Source: Holophagaceae bacterium (GTDB taxonomy: Bacteria > Acidobacteriota > Holophagae > Holophagales > Holophagaceae). From it: 64,000 bases of DNA. Under the pieces are notes generated by a model. That model saw only the letters and a program-made list of their open reading frames with translations. It did not search any database and was not told the DNA's origin. The stretch is taken from contig JANXQX010000259.1 in the NCBI GenBank assembly GCA_025353305.1, positions 7,028-71,027 of the forward strand, read 5' to 3'. Positions 1-8,517 of the stretch are shown one piece after another; within the stretch, counting starts at the first letter, position 1; every line of letters starts with the position of its first letter. The position numbers were made by a program, and so were the translations under genes.

Positions 1-1338
1 GAAACGCTGGGTTCCGTAGGTGGCCGCGCCCAGGATCTCGGTGTAGGGGCCATGGGTATCATCGAGGCTGATCAGTTCGTGATCGCGGAGGCTGTAGAGA
101 ACCCTGAAATCGTTCACGAACCTTGCAGACGCGTTGAAAAGATTCGATAGAGAGAACGATTTATCCTCGATCCGGCGCGCGCCGCCAGCGCTGCGGTCCA
201 CGAGGCCGCCCCACTCCTGCTGGTTCTCGTTGTACTCCTTGGCCCAGGTCGTGCGCAGGCTCCAGCGGCTGGTATCGCTCTGGTTCCAATCCAGTTTCAA
301 GATGCCGGTCGTGACATTCTCGATGTATGGGAGCTGGCCAAGGTGCACCTGGAAGCCGGTGTTCCAAAGAATGGAATCGGCCACAGCTTGGGAGATGGTC
401 ACGTTGTTGGTGTCTTTCTTCTCGAACCGCTCGACACTGACGAAATAGAAGAGTTTGTCCTTGACGATGGACCCGCTGACCGTGGCTCCGAACTGGCTCT
501 GGGAGAATTTCTGATCGCCGGAACTCAAGGGGCGCTTGGCATCCAGGCTGCCTTGCCGGTCGAAGAAGAAGACCGTGCCGCCGAACTGGTTGCCGCCACT
601 CTTGGTGACCACGTTCACCGTGCCGCCGGCGGCGCGGCCATACTCGGCCGAGAAGCCGTTCGCCACCACCTGGAACTCCTGGACCGCTTCCTGGCTGAAA
701 GAGGAACGGACGGATCCGGTGGACACGTCGTTGTTGTCAAGGCCATCCACCATCACGTTGTTGGAGCGGGGATTCACGCCAGCGAAAGTGAGGCCTGAGT
801 TGGCGGCTGTTCCCCCATTGTCAGGGCTGTTCGCTTTGGAAACACCAGGCGTCGTGAGGCTGAAATCCTCGAAGCGGCGGCGGTTGATGGGCAGGTTGTT
901 GATCAGGTTGTTATCAATAACCGTGGACGCCTGAGTCCTGGTGGGGTCCACGATGGTGTTCTCGCCCACCACTTCCACCGTGGCGGAGGCTTCGACGCCA
1001 GCCAGGTTCACGTTGAAGTCCATGGTGCTTCCGATGCGCAGCACCAGGTCCTTGACGCGCTTGCTTGAATAGCCCGTCGCTTCCACCAAAAGGGTGTAGG
1101 AGCCAGGTGGCAGCAGGCGGAACGCATAGTTGCCAGAGGCGTCGGTGGCCAGAACACGGGTCTGGTTGGTGGCGTCCTGGGTAAGCCTTACGGTGGCCTT
1201 GGCCACAGGGGCGCCGGCGGCGGTGCGCACCGAACCCCTGAGATCCGCGGTAGTGACACCGGTGCTCTGGGCCGAGAGGCTCAGAGACAGCGTGGTCAGC
1301 GCGGCGAGAGTGAAAAAGGGGAAACGTCGAGTGCCCAT
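1..1338 (-). CDS. TonB-dependent receptor, Oar-like (5' part; runs off the window)
   Basis: Reading the minus strand from an ATG at 1338 gives 446 open codons to the window edge. The first 22 residues look like a signal peptide ending near SLSAQS. Residues about 27-110 form a carboxypeptidase-regulatory-like (CarboxypepD_reg) domain, with LRGSVRTAAGAPVAKATVRL and a GNYAFRLLPPGSYTLLVEATG stretch, as in acidobacterial Oar-like receptors. A TonB plug follows, with NNLPINRRRFEDFSLTTPGV, VMVDGLDNND, EFQVVANGFSAEYGRAAGG and VNVVTKSGGNQFGG. The first barrel strands are then visible (LFYFVSVERFEKKD). Such proteins sit in the outer membrane and take up or bind large substrates using TonB energy; the substrate cannot be read from the sequence. 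The C-terminal barrel lies outside the window. Start and family are well supported. Confidence 0.9.
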   Translation of the reverse strand, partial: MGTRRFPFFTLAALTTLSLSLSAQSTGVTTADLRGSVRTAAGAPVAKATVRLTQDATNQTRVLATDASGNYAFRLLPPGSYTLLVEATGYSSKRVKDLVLRIGSTMDFNVNLAGVEASATVEVVGENTIVDPTRTQASTVIDNNLINNLPINRRRFEDFSLTTPGVSKANSPDNGGTAANSGLTFAGVNPRSNNVMVDGLDNNDVSTGSVRSSFSQEAVQEFQVVANGFSAEYGRAAGGTVNVVTKSGGNQFGGTVFFFDRQGSLDAKRPLSSGDQKFSQSQFGATVSGSIVKDKLFYFVSVERFEKKDTNNVTISQAVADSILWNTGFQVHLGQLPYIENVTTGILKLDWNQSDTSRWSLRTTWAKEYNENQQEWGGLVDRSAGGARRIEDKSFSLSNLFNASARFVNDFRVLYSLRDHELISLDDTHGPYTEILGAATYGTQRF

Positions 1339-1420
1339 GGTGGCTCCAGTCGAATGGGAGTGCCTATTAAGGAAGGGTGTCCCGAGGATAGAAACATTTC
1401 GGGGCCATGGCAAGCGAGGC

Positions 1421-2782
1421 TTATTTCAACAAGTTAGTGATAGTGTCCACGGCCTCTTCGGAGCGAGAGGGAGGAGTGCCCAAGGGAGGCATGAAGTACA
1501 AGCAATCTCCAATGGGCCGGATGAGCAGGCCGATCTCAAGGGCCCTCCGGTGGAGGCGCCACCCGAAGCGGGATTCTGCAGGGTGTGGCACTCCAGTGGC
1601 TGGGTCCACCAGCTGGGCGGCGGCCACCGTGCCGAGGATCCGAGGGCGCCGGATGGCCGGAAGATCTACCAGGCGGCCCCAGGCGGATTTCATGGACTCG
1701 TGCAATCGCGCCGCCTGCTCCATGACTGGCTGTTCCTCGAAGAGCGCCAGACTGGCGCAGGCCACGGCGCAGGCCAGCGGATTGGCCGTGTAGCTGTGAC
1801 CATGCAGAAAGGCTTTCCCTTCGGCGTAGTCGGCCCAGAAACAGCCATAGATTTCATCGGTGGCCCACGTCAGGGAAAGAGGCATCACTCCCCCGGTCAG
1901 ACCCTTGGAAAGGCAGAGCAGGTCAGGCACGACCCCCGCCTGGCTGTGGGCGAAAAAACTGCCCGTGCGGCCAAAGCCAGTCATCACTTCATCCAGGATC
2001 AGGTAGACACCGAAGAGGTCGCACTGGGCGCGCAACTCCACCAAAAGCTCAGGGGGCCACATGCGCATGCCCCCCGCCGCTTGCAACAAGGGCTCGGCGA
2101 TGAAAGCCGCAAGATTGTTGCCATGGAGTTCGAAGTATGAGCGGATGCTGTGCTGGGCGGCTTCCAGCTTTTCCGCCCAGCCATCCATATCCGCATTCAA
2201 TTCGCGGCGGGGATCTTCAGGAACCGACACTCGTTCGCAGCACAACAGCAGAGGCCGGAACAGCCCCGTCATGAAGTTGTCCAGCTCCCCGACCCCGACC
2301 GCACCGAGCGTGTCGCCGTGATAACCCATCTTCAGGGCGCCGAAGCGCGTGCGCTGACCCTGGCCTTTCTGGAGTTGCGCCTGAAAGGCCATTTTCAGGG
2401 CCACCTCCACGGCCGTTGAGCCATTGTCCGAAAAAAAGCAACGGGTCAGGGAGGGAGGCAGTTTGGGGCGCAGACGTGCTACCAATTCGATGGCGGGTTC
2501 ATGGGTGAAGCCTGCAAAAATCACATGATCGAGTTTGGCGCCCTGGCGTTCCAGCGCTGCCATGAGCTTGGGATGCCCGTGACCATGGAGGCAGGTCCAC
2601 CAGCTGCTGATGCCATCCAGAACGCGGTTCCCGTTCGCCAATACCAGGTCGCAGCCCTCGCCCCCGATGACCGGGATTGGTGGATCCAGCTCATGTTCCT
2701 TCATTTGCGTGAAGGGATGCCAGACATGGGAGCGGTCCAGGGCCAGCCGATCTAGCCAGGGTCCAGGAAGCGGAGAAGACAT
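1421..2782 (-). CDS. bioA: Adenosylmethionine-8-amino-7-oxononanoate aminotransferase
   Basis: This class III PLP aminotransferase converts KAPA to DAPA with S-adenosylmethionine as amino donor, in the cytoplasmic biotin pathway. At 453 aa it is a normal BioA. Visible family motifs are WHPFTQMKEH near the N-terminus, SSWWTCLHGHGHPKLMAAL, FSDNGSTAVEVALKMA, YHGDTLGAVGVG, LILDEVMTGFGRTG (PLP-contacting Asp) and LSKGLTGGVMPLSL, whose lysine near residue 293 should bind PLP. It starts three bases after the bioD stop, so bioF, bioD and bioA form one minus-strand operon in pathway order. Confidence 0.96.
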   Translation of the reverse strand: MSSPLPGPWLDRLALDRSHVWHPFTQMKEHELDPPIPVIGGEGCDLVLANGNRVLDGISSWWTCLHGHGHPKLMAALERQGAKLDHVIFAGFTHEPAIELVARLRPKLPPSLTRCFFSDNGSTAVEVALKMAFQAQLQKGQGQRTRFGALKMGYHGDTLGAVGVGELDNFMTGLFRPLLLCCERVSVPEDPRRELNADMDGWAEKLEAAQHSIRSYFELHGNNLAAFIAEPLLQAAGGMRMWPPELLVELRAQCDLFGVYLILDEVMTGFGRTGSFFAHSQAGVVPDLLCLSKGLTGGVMPLSLTWATDEIYGCFWADYAEGKAFLHGHSYTANPLACAVACASLALFEEQPVMEQAARLHESMKSAWGRLVDLPAIRRPRILGTVAAAQLVDPATGVPHPAESRFGWRLHRRALEIGLLIRPIGDCLYFMPPLGTPPSRSEEAVDTITNLLK

Positions 2783-2785
2783 GGG

Positions 2786-3421
2786 TCAGGTTCCCTCAAG
2801 GTTGGATTCGGAAGTAAACACTTCAACCCGAAGCGGCAGGAACCGGCGCAGGATCTCCGCGTTCCCCTCGGCAGCCTGGAAAGCCTGATCAATGCCGGGA
2901 TTCAGAATCACGGCCTCGATGCGCCAGCCCCGGAGCATCAAGGCTTCACAGCTGAGCAGCGTGTGATTGAGTGTGCCCAGGCCACCCCGGGCCACCAGCA
3001 CGCAGGGGATCTGCAACTCCGTAGCCCAGGCCAGGAAATGCCTGCCTTCAGTGAGCGGCACCATCAAGCCGCCCACCCCTTCCAGCAGTATGCGTCCATC
3101 AGAGGGGCGGCCGCACCACGCTGATGCCGCCTCTAGGTCGATCGCTCGTCCTTCAGCTGCAGCCGCGGCGAGGGGTGATAATGGTGCAAGAAAAGAGGCG
3201 AATGATTCCACTTTCGCGCCAGCCTTCTGCAGTACCGAAAGGTCCGAAGCCGGGTCAGATTCATCGGCCACTCCGCATTGGAAGGGTTTGCGGTAGGTCA
3301 CGGGGCCTGACGTGATCCATGTCTCGGCGATGCGCCCCGCAACCCAGGTCTTCCCCACGTCCGTACCGGTGCCCAGGACCCAGAGGGGTGAAGGCAGGGA
3401 GTCGAAGAAGCGACCGCTCAC
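2786..3421 (-). CDS. bioD: Dethiobiotin synthetase
   Basis: This enzyme closes the ureido ring of dethiobiotin from DAPA, CO2 and ATP. The N-terminal P-loop GTGTDVGKTW (about residues 17-26) is diagnostic, and LLEGVGGLMVPLTEG matches the conserved Mg/ATP-contacting segment. Its 211 aa is typical. The start is GTG at 3421, giving a four-base GTGA overlap with the bioF stop, which points to translational coupling. It is the middle gene of bioFDA. Confidence 0.95.
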   Translation of the reverse strand: MSGRFFDSLPSPLWVLGTGTDVGKTWVAGRIAETWITSGPVTYRKPFQCGVADESDPASDLSVLQKAGAKVESFASFLAPLSPLAAAAAEGRAIDLEAASAWCGRPSDGRILLEGVGGLMVPLTEGRHFLAWATELQIPCVLVARGGLGTLNHTLLSCEALMLRGWRIEAVILNPGIDQAFQAAEGNAEILRRFLPLRVEVFTSESNLEGT

Positions 3422-4611
3422 AGCAGCCCCTGGAGGGCCTGGATCATGGCGTCCACTTCGGGTTCCTCCAGGTGGGCACCCGTGGTGATGCGCAGGCGCG
3501 AGGTGCTGCGGGGCACCGTGGGTGGCCGAACGGCGCGCACATCAAAACCTTTGCCCTGCATCTGGGAAGATATTCGCATGGCCCGGTTTTCGTCGCCCAC
3601 CATCAGTGAAAAAATGGCGGAATCCTGATGCGGAAGTCCGAAGGCCCCACGCACGCGGTCCGCGAACCCAAGGGCCTTGACCGATCGCCAATGCTCGGCT
3701 TGGGCCAGCTCCACGGCTTTGATGGCAGCACCCACCACGGGCGGTGGAAGGGCCGTGGAAAAGATGAATCCCCGGGCCGTGTTCAGCAGATGATCCACGA
3801 TGAGCGAAGGCCCCCCCACGAAAGCGCCAAAGCAGCCTAGGGCCTTGCCGAGGGTCCCCATCACCAGATGGACTTGGCCAAGCACCCCCTGCAGTTCTGC
3901 GAGCCCCGCGCCATTGCGGCCCAGCAGTCCTGTTGCATGGGCCTCGTCCACCAACAGCAAAGCATTGTGCTTGCGGCACAACTCCACCAGCGCCGGAAGA
4001 TCAGCGGTGTCACCGTCCATGCTGAAAACCCCGTCGCTCACCACGAGCGCCAGGCCCGTGCTGGAGGTCCGCCATGCCTGCATCTGCGTGTCAAGTGCCA
4101 CAAGATCCAAATGGGGATAGACGCCGAGGTGCGTGCCGTTCAATTTCGCCATGCGGCAGCCGTCCACCAGGGAGGCGTGGTTCAAGGCATCAGAGAATAC
4201 GGCGTCGCCGCGGCCGACCAAGGCAGGAATGATGGTGGTGTTTGCCTGGAAACCGGTGTTGAAAAGCAGGCAGGCTTCACAGGCTTTCCATGTCGCGAGA
4301 GATGTCTCCAGGGCATCGTGCAGGGGTGTCGTGCCCCGAAGCAATCGCGCCGCGCCACTGCCTGAACCATGTTCAAGGGCCACTGCCGAGGCGGCTTGGG
4401 CCAGCCTTGAATCGTGCCTCAAACCCAAGTAGTCGTTGGAACAGAAATCCAGGCCTGAGGCAGGGGTGATGCGCCGTTGGCGGACGGTCTCCTCCCGGCC
4501 CTGGAGGGCCTGGGCCAGCCGGTCCATCCAGAGGCCGGGAACCTCTGCCCCGGACCCCGCATTTGGGAAGGCTGGGTTGGCCTGATCGCCTGAATTTTCA
4601 GAGGCTTTCAT
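3418..4611 (-). CDS. bioF: 8-amino-7-oxononanoate synthase
   Basis: This PLP enzyme of the alpha-oxoamine synthase family condenses pimeloyl-ACP or -CoA with L-alanine to give KAPA. Motifs seen are FCSNDYLGLRHDSRL, SGAARLLRGTTPLHDALE, FSDALNHASLVDG, LLLVDEAHATGLLG (PLP Asp/His) and VMGTLGKALGCFGAFVGG with the PLP lysine. The 397 aa length is usual. It is the first gene of bioFDA. bioB, bioC and bioH are not in the window. The 143-base gap to the divergent foldase gene shows no operator that I could recognise. Confidence 0.95.
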   Translation of the reverse strand: MKASENSGDQANPAFPNAGSGAEVPGLWMDRLAQALQGREETVRQRRITPASGLDFCSNDYLGLRHDSRLAQAASAVALEHGSGSGAARLLRGTTPLHDALETSLATWKACEACLLFNTGFQANTTIIPALVGRGDAVFSDALNHASLVDGCRMAKLNGTHLGVYPHLDLVALDTQMQAWRTSSTGLALVVSDGVFSMDGDTADLPALVELCRKHNALLLVDEAHATGLLGRNGAGLAELQGVLGQVHLVMGTLGKALGCFGAFVGGPSLIVDHLLNTARGFIFSTALPPPVVGAAIKAVELAQAEHWRSVKALGFADRVRGAFGLPHQDSAIFSLMVGDENRAMRISSQMQGKGFDVRAVRPPTVPRSTSRLRITTGAHLEEPEVDAMIQALQGLL

Positions 4612-4754
4612 CGGTTCGTCATGTTAGCATCGTCGTTTGGGCTGATGGCGTTCCAGGCATTCGCAATGAAGCATCATCACCACTCTCTTTCACCTCTCAT
4701 CTTGCAACTGTGAAGTCCAATTCATTGGCACTTCTTTTTTTTTGAGGAACCCTC

Positions 4755-5825
4755 ATGTTGCGTAGCACCCTGCTCACCCTTGCTTCCTTGAACCTCCTGG
4801 CCCAGACCCCGAAGCCCGAAGCCAAGCCTGCGGCCCCCGCAGCGGTCGCCGCTACCCCAGCCCCGGCTGCAGACAAGGCCGCCCCGAAAGAGGACCTGGT
4901 CGTCGGCAAGGTCGGCAATGAACTGATCCGCCAGTCCGACATCGAGATGGGCCTAAACGGCGTCGCGCCCCAGCAGCGAAAGGAAGTCCAGAACGATCCC
5001 GAGGCCAGGGACCGGTACGTCAAGAGCTTCGTCGAGTTCCGGCTCCTGGTGGCCAAGGGCCGGAAAATGGGCCTGGAGAATTCGGACTTTTTCAAAAAGA
5101 GGCTTTCCTTTGCCGCCGACCAGATCATCGCCACGGAATTGATGAACCGGGACGGCGAAGCGCTCAAGAAGAAGATCGAATTGACAGAACCCGAGCTGAA
5201 AGCCTACTACGAGGCCCATAAGGACAAATTCCAGACCACAGCGGACACCTACTCCGCCCGCCACATTCTGGTGAAGGTCAAGGCCAATGCAGAGGACAAG
5301 GAAGGCCTGAGCGATGCGGATGCCAAGGCCAAAATAGCCAAGCTCCAGGCTGAGCTGAAGGCCGGAAAAAAATTGGCTGATCTGACCAAGGAATACTCTG
5401 ATGACCCCGGCAGCAAGGACACCGGTGGCCTCTACGAGGGTTTCGACCCCAGCCAGATGGTTCCAGAGTTTGGCAACGCGGTTAAGACTCAAGCCGTCGG
5501 GGTGGTGGGTGAACCGGTGAAGACCCAATTCGGCTATCACCTGATCGAAGTGACCGCAAAGAGAGCGAAGGGCGCCCAAAAGCCTTTTGAAGAGGTGTCG
5601 AAGGAAATCCCCGCCATGGCCCAGCCTGAGCGCCAGGAGAAGGTCTGGAACGAATACCTGGACGGGATCAAGAAAGAGATCCCCTTCGAGTACTACGCCA
5701 TTCCAGTGTCGGCAGCTTCAGCTTCGGCAGCTCCAGCCAAGACCGCACCTGCCGCGGAACCCAAGAAGCCGGAAGGCCAGCCAAAAAAGGCTGAAACGCC
5801 TGCTCCTTCCAAGAAGAAAAATTAA
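4755..5825 (+). CDS. Periplasmic peptidyl-prolyl isomerase (PpiC/SurA type)
   Basis: The N-terminus looks exported (MLRSTLLTLASLNLLAQ) and is followed by an Ala/Pro-rich linker. Residues about 48-150 resemble a SurA-type chaperone domain (VVGKVGNELIRQSDIEMGL). A parvulin rotamase domain spans about residues 155-275, with SARHILVKVKA, LADLTKEYSDDPGSKDTGGL and FGYHLIEVTAKR. The tail is Ala/Pro/Lys-rich. Proteins of this type help outer-membrane proteins fold. The start is backed by GAGG at 4744-4747. The next gene, ten bases downstream, encodes a second protein of the same family, so they are probably co-transcribed. Confidence 0.9.
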   Translation: MLRSTLLTLASLNLLAQTPKPEAKPAAPAAVAATPAPAADKAAPKEDLVVGKVGNELIRQSDIEMGLNGVAPQQRKEVQNDPEARDRYVKSFVEFRLLVAKGRKMGLENSDFFKKRLSFAADQIIATELMNRDGEALKKKIELTEPELKAYYEAHKDKFQTTADTYSARHILVKVKANAEDKEGLSDADAKAKIAKLQAELKAGKKLADLTKEYSDDPGSKDTGGLYEGFDPSQMVPEFGNAVKTQAVGVVGEPVKTQFGYHLIEVTAKRAKGAQKPFEEVSKEIPAMAQPERQEKVWNEYLDGIKKEIPFEYYAIPVSAASASAAPAKTAPAAEPKKPEGQPKKAETPAPSKKKN

Positions 5826-5835
5826 GCCGGATCAG

Positions 5836-6882
5836 ATGATGACTTCCACGGTGCCCGGGACCCTCCTTACGATTCTCTCCGCCTTCAGCCCAGCCATGGG
5901 CGCCACCGCACCAGTGGCACGAGTGGCGGTGGCAGTGAATCCGCCCCCCTCGGATATTCGAGAGGAGATCCTGGTCATCGTGAATGGCCACATCATCACC
6001 CGCCACCAATTCCAGCAAGCGGTGGAGCAGGAACACGCTGCGCTCTACCGGCAGTTTTCAGGGAAGGAACTGGACGAGAAGCTGAAGGAAGGCCGGGGAA
6101 AAACGCTTCAAGGCCTGATTGACAGTTTCCTGGTGGAAGACAAGGCCAATGATCTGGGCCTCGGACAGCGTGTGGGCGACGAGTACCTCCATGCCTATGT
6201 CGAAGATATCAAAAAGCAGAACAATTTCACCACAGATGCGGATTTCGAAAAAGCACTGCGCAGTTCAATGGGCATTGGCCTTCAGGAATATCTGAAGCGG
6301 ACCAAACAGCAGATTCTTCAGCAAGAAGTCCTCCGCTCCGAGGTCTACACGAAGGTCGCCATCGAGGATCAGGAACTGCGGGCCTACTATGAAGACCACA
6401 AAGATGAATACAAGAAGGCTACCCGTTTCCGCATCCGCGAACTTGTGCTAGCCAAAGGCGCGACCCCTCAGGATGGCGAAGCCGCCAAAGCCATGCTGGC
6501 CAAGGTGCAAGAAGAGCTCAAGGGTGGGAAATCCTTTGAAGATCTGGTCAAACAGTACAGCAGCAGCCCCAGCAAGGGCACCGGCGGTGACTTGGGCTGG
6601 ATGGAGAAGGGTCTGATGCGGCCAGCTATCGAACAAGCGGCCCTTTCCCTGAAAGCCGGCGCGGTCTCGGCGCCTATCGACACGGATAAAGACATCATCC
6701 TGGTGCAACTCATCCAGTCGGAAAAGGAAGAAGCGCTGCCCTTTGCCGATGTGAAAGCCAAGATCATGGAAAAACTTCAAGAGCCCAAGGCTCAAAATGC
6801 CATCGAGCAGTACCTTGCCAACTTGCGAACTCGTGGCAATGTGCGTTTCATGGTGCCCAAGGAACAAATCCTCAAGGGCTGA
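5836..6882 (+). CDS. SurA-like periplasmic foldase (peptidyl-prolyl isomerase)
   Basis: This 348-aa protein has a signal peptide (MMTSTVPGTLLTILSAFSPA) and then the SurA N-terminal signature EEILVIVNGHIITRHQFQQA. A single parvulin domain follows near residues 195-300 (RFRIRELVLAK, FEDLVKQYSSSPSKGTGGDL, LGWMEKGLM). I chose the ATG at 5836 because it gives the signal peptide; the open frame extends upstream into the preceding gene in another frame and that part is not real. A start at the next codon, 5839, is equally possible. The tandem of two SurA/PpiC proteins is probably a duplicated outer-membrane biogenesis unit. Confidence 0.9.
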   Translation: MMTSTVPGTLLTILSAFSPAMGATAPVARVAVAVNPPPSDIREEILVIVNGHIITRHQFQQAVEQEHAALYRQFSGKELDEKLKEGRGKTLQGLIDSFLVEDKANDLGLGQRVGDEYLHAYVEDIKKQNNFTTDADFEKALRSSMGIGLQEYLKRTKQQILQQEVLRSEVYTKVAIEDQELRAYYEDHKDEYKKATRFRIRELVLAKGATPQDGEAAKAMLAKVQEELKGGKSFEDLVKQYSSSPSKGTGGDLGWMEKGLMRPAIEQAALSLKAGAVSAPIDTDKDIILVQLIQSEKEEALPFADVKAKIMEKLQEPKAQNAIEQYLANLRTRGNVRFMVPKEQILKG

Positions 6883-6915
6883 CCCACCCCTTGAATTCAG
6901 GCGTAGGATGGTGCC

Positions 6916-7236
6916 GTGCGCCTAGATGCTTTTCTCAAGAAGACCCATATGGTGAAGCGCCGGGAACTCGCCCGGGAGCTTTGCGATGAGGGCATGGTGC
7001 GCGTCAACGGCGCCCCCAAGAAGGCTGCATGGGAAGTGAAGACTGGCGATGAGCTGCAATTCCCGCTCTACAACCGCTTGTTGAAAGTGCGCGTGCTGGC
7101 GCTGCCTGAGATGAGCGCCGCAAAGCACGATCAATGGAGCTTCGTGGAGGTGCTGGAAGATAAGCGCCTCACGTGGGAAGAGGGCGGTGGCGAGGATCCC
7201 ACCCTAGGCCACCCCAAATCGCCGACGAACCATTAG
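6916..7236 (+). CDS. S4-domain RNA-binding protein (Hsp15/RlbA type)
   Basis: This 106-aa protein carries an S4 RNA-binding domain at its N-terminus (MRLDAFLKKTHMVKRRELAR, then MVRVNGAPKKAAWEVKTGD). That is the alpha-L motif of Hsp15, which recycles stalled 50S subunits, and of related small S4 proteins. The start is GTG at 6916, since the S4 domain begins at that residue. It follows the foldase genes on the same strand, 33 bases away. Its TAG stop falls on the edge of a dispersed hairpin repeat beginning at 7236. Confidence 0.85.
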   Translation: MRLDAFLKKTHMVKRRELARELCDEGMVRVNGAPKKAAWEVKTGDELQFPLYNRLLKVRVLALPEMSAAKHDQWSFVEVLEDKRLTWEEGGGEDPTLGHPKSPTNH

Positions 7237-7307
7237 CGACTGTTACCCCTCGGTCAGCGTTCTTCTGGCCGAGGCGTTACAGTCGCTTATGTCGGCCGCA
7301 GGCCGAC
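7236..7307 (+). repeat. Family 1 double-hairpin dispersed repeat, copy A
   Basis: The first hairpin (7236-7286) has outer arms GCGACT and AGTCGC, an inner stem CCTCGGTCAG (7248-7257) pairing with CTGGCCGAGG (7265-7274), and a seven-base loop. GTTAC precedes the closing arm. After TTAT, a second hairpin GTCGGCCGCAGGCCGAC lies at 7291-7307. The same architecture with different but still complementary stems recurs at 9910, 22353 and 57030 (minus). It lies between the S4 gene and the YhaM-like gene. The rest of the 188-base gap holds two small GC hairpins, near 7315 and 7345. Confidence 0.8.
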
Positions 7308-7424
7308 GCGATGGGTGGTGCTCCGCACCAAGTTGAAGGCCGTTTCGGCCTCGCCTGCCGGTTGCCCACTGATCCGAAGGGTTATGATTGCAGGATGGTT
7401 TGATGAAATTTCAGGAGGAACCCA

Positions 7425-8408
7425 TTGTCCACCGTGACCCCCGATCAGCCGCTCCTCCGCACCCTGAAAGAAGGTGATGTCTTCACGGGTTACCTGTTGG
7501 CTCAGGAAGCTTTGTTCAAGATCAGCACGAAAGGCTCCGAATATCTGGAACTGAAACTGTCGGATGCCTCAGGCGATTTGAAGGGTTTCCTCTGGGACAT
7601 CCGGGCCATCGAAGGCGATATGGAGAGCATCGCTGCGGATGCCTTCCTCAAAGTGAAGGGGTCCATTTCGAGCTACAACGGCCGCACCCAGATCAAGCTC
7701 GACAAGGTCCGCTTCGCGCCCGATTCCGAGGTGGGGGATTTCTCAAAATTCTTCCCGGTAAGCTTGCGGCCTGTTCCTGAAATGCTCGAGGAAATGGATG
7801 GCATCATCGGGTCGGTGAAGGATCCATGGATCCGGCAACTCCTCACGGCGCTCTTCATTGAAAACGCAGCCTTGCGCGAAGCTTTCTCCAAGGCCCCCGC
7901 AGCCAAAGGCATGCACCACGTCTACCTGGGCGGCCTACTGGAACACACGCTTTCCATCCTTGCCATGGCGGAGCGGGCCTGCGGCCATTACAGACTGATG
8001 AACCGCGATCTAGTGCTGGCGGGGGTCTTCCTGCACGATGTGGGCAAGACCGCCGAGCTCAGCTACCAGCGCAGTTTTGGATACACCGATGAAGGCAACC
8101 TCATCGGCCACATCTCCATGGAATGCGAGTGGATCAGCCGCGAGGCAGCGAAGATCAAAGGGTTCCCCGAAGAATTGCGGGTACAACTGCTGCACATCGT
8201 GCTGAGCCACCACGGGAAGCTTGAATTCGGCAGCCCGGTGCTCCCCAAGACTCCCGAAGCCCTGCTCGTCCATTACCTCGACGATCTCGACGGCAAACTG
8301 GAAGCCATGTTCCGAGGGATCAAGGAAGCCGGTGATAACCATTGGACACCCTATTCCCGCGCCATGGAGCGGATGATCTACACCGTCCGCTGGCCGGCTG
8401 CGCAGTGA
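7425..8408 (+). CDS. OB-fold/HD-domain 3'-5' exoribonuclease, YhaM-like
   Basis: This 327-aa protein has an N-terminal OB-fold nucleic-acid-binding domain (about residues 10-95, with LKLSDASGDLKGFLWD and FLKVKGSISSYNGRTQIKLD). A C-terminal HD domain follows (about 150-300), with HHVYLGGLLEHTLSI, FLHDVGKTAEL and IVLSHHGKLEFG supplying the metal-binding His/Asp residues. That order matches Bacillus YhaM, an RNA and ssDNA 3'-5' exonuclease. The start is TTG at 7425, fixed by an AGGAGG Shine-Dalgarno at 7413-7418 with correct spacing; no in-frame ATG is better placed. RNA versus DNA preference is inferred only. Confidence 0.87.
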   Translation: MSTVTPDQPLLRTLKEGDVFTGYLLAQEALFKISTKGSEYLELKLSDASGDLKGFLWDIRAIEGDMESIAADAFLKVKGSISSYNGRTQIKLDKVRFAPDSEVGDFSKFFPVSLRPVPEMLEEMDGIIGSVKDPWIRQLLTALFIENAALREAFSKAPAAKGMHHVYLGGLLEHTLSILAMAERACGHYRLMNRDLVLAGVFLHDVGKTAELSYQRSFGYTDEGNLIGHISMECEWISREAAKIKGFPEELRVQLLHIVLSHHGKLEFGSPVLPKTPEALLVHYLDDLDGKLEAMFRGIKEAGDNHWTPYSRAMERMIYTVRWPAAQ

Positions 8409-8413
8409 GATTC

Positions 8414-8516
8414 GAGGCATGAGGGGCGAGGTTCAATATGGTGGCGGCCAAAGGCCGCAACATCTAGGGTGCCAGAGGCGCACCCCTCATACCTCACACC
8501 TCGCCCCTCATACCTC
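8414..8516. repeat. Long inverted repeat at a convergent gene junction
   Basis: Arms at 8414-8432 and 8498-8516 match at 18 of 19 positions. Between them sit two smaller hairpins, GCGGCC-AAA-GGCCGC near 8444-8459 and GGGTGC...GCACCC near 8467-8484. CCCCTCATACCTCA occurs twice in direct orientation. The structure fills the gap between two convergent genes and could end transcription from both sides. There is no T-run. Confidence 0.75.
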
Positions 8517-8517
8517 A

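Noticed and set aside
1130..2140. A 336-codon plus-strand frame across the TonB receptor start and bioA
   Set aside because: It is antisense to two well-supported genes and has no domain or ribosome site.
7315..7375. Direct repeats flanking family 1 copies, as seen for family 3
   Set aside because: I compared the flanks of copies A, B and D and saw no direct repeats of ten or more bases.
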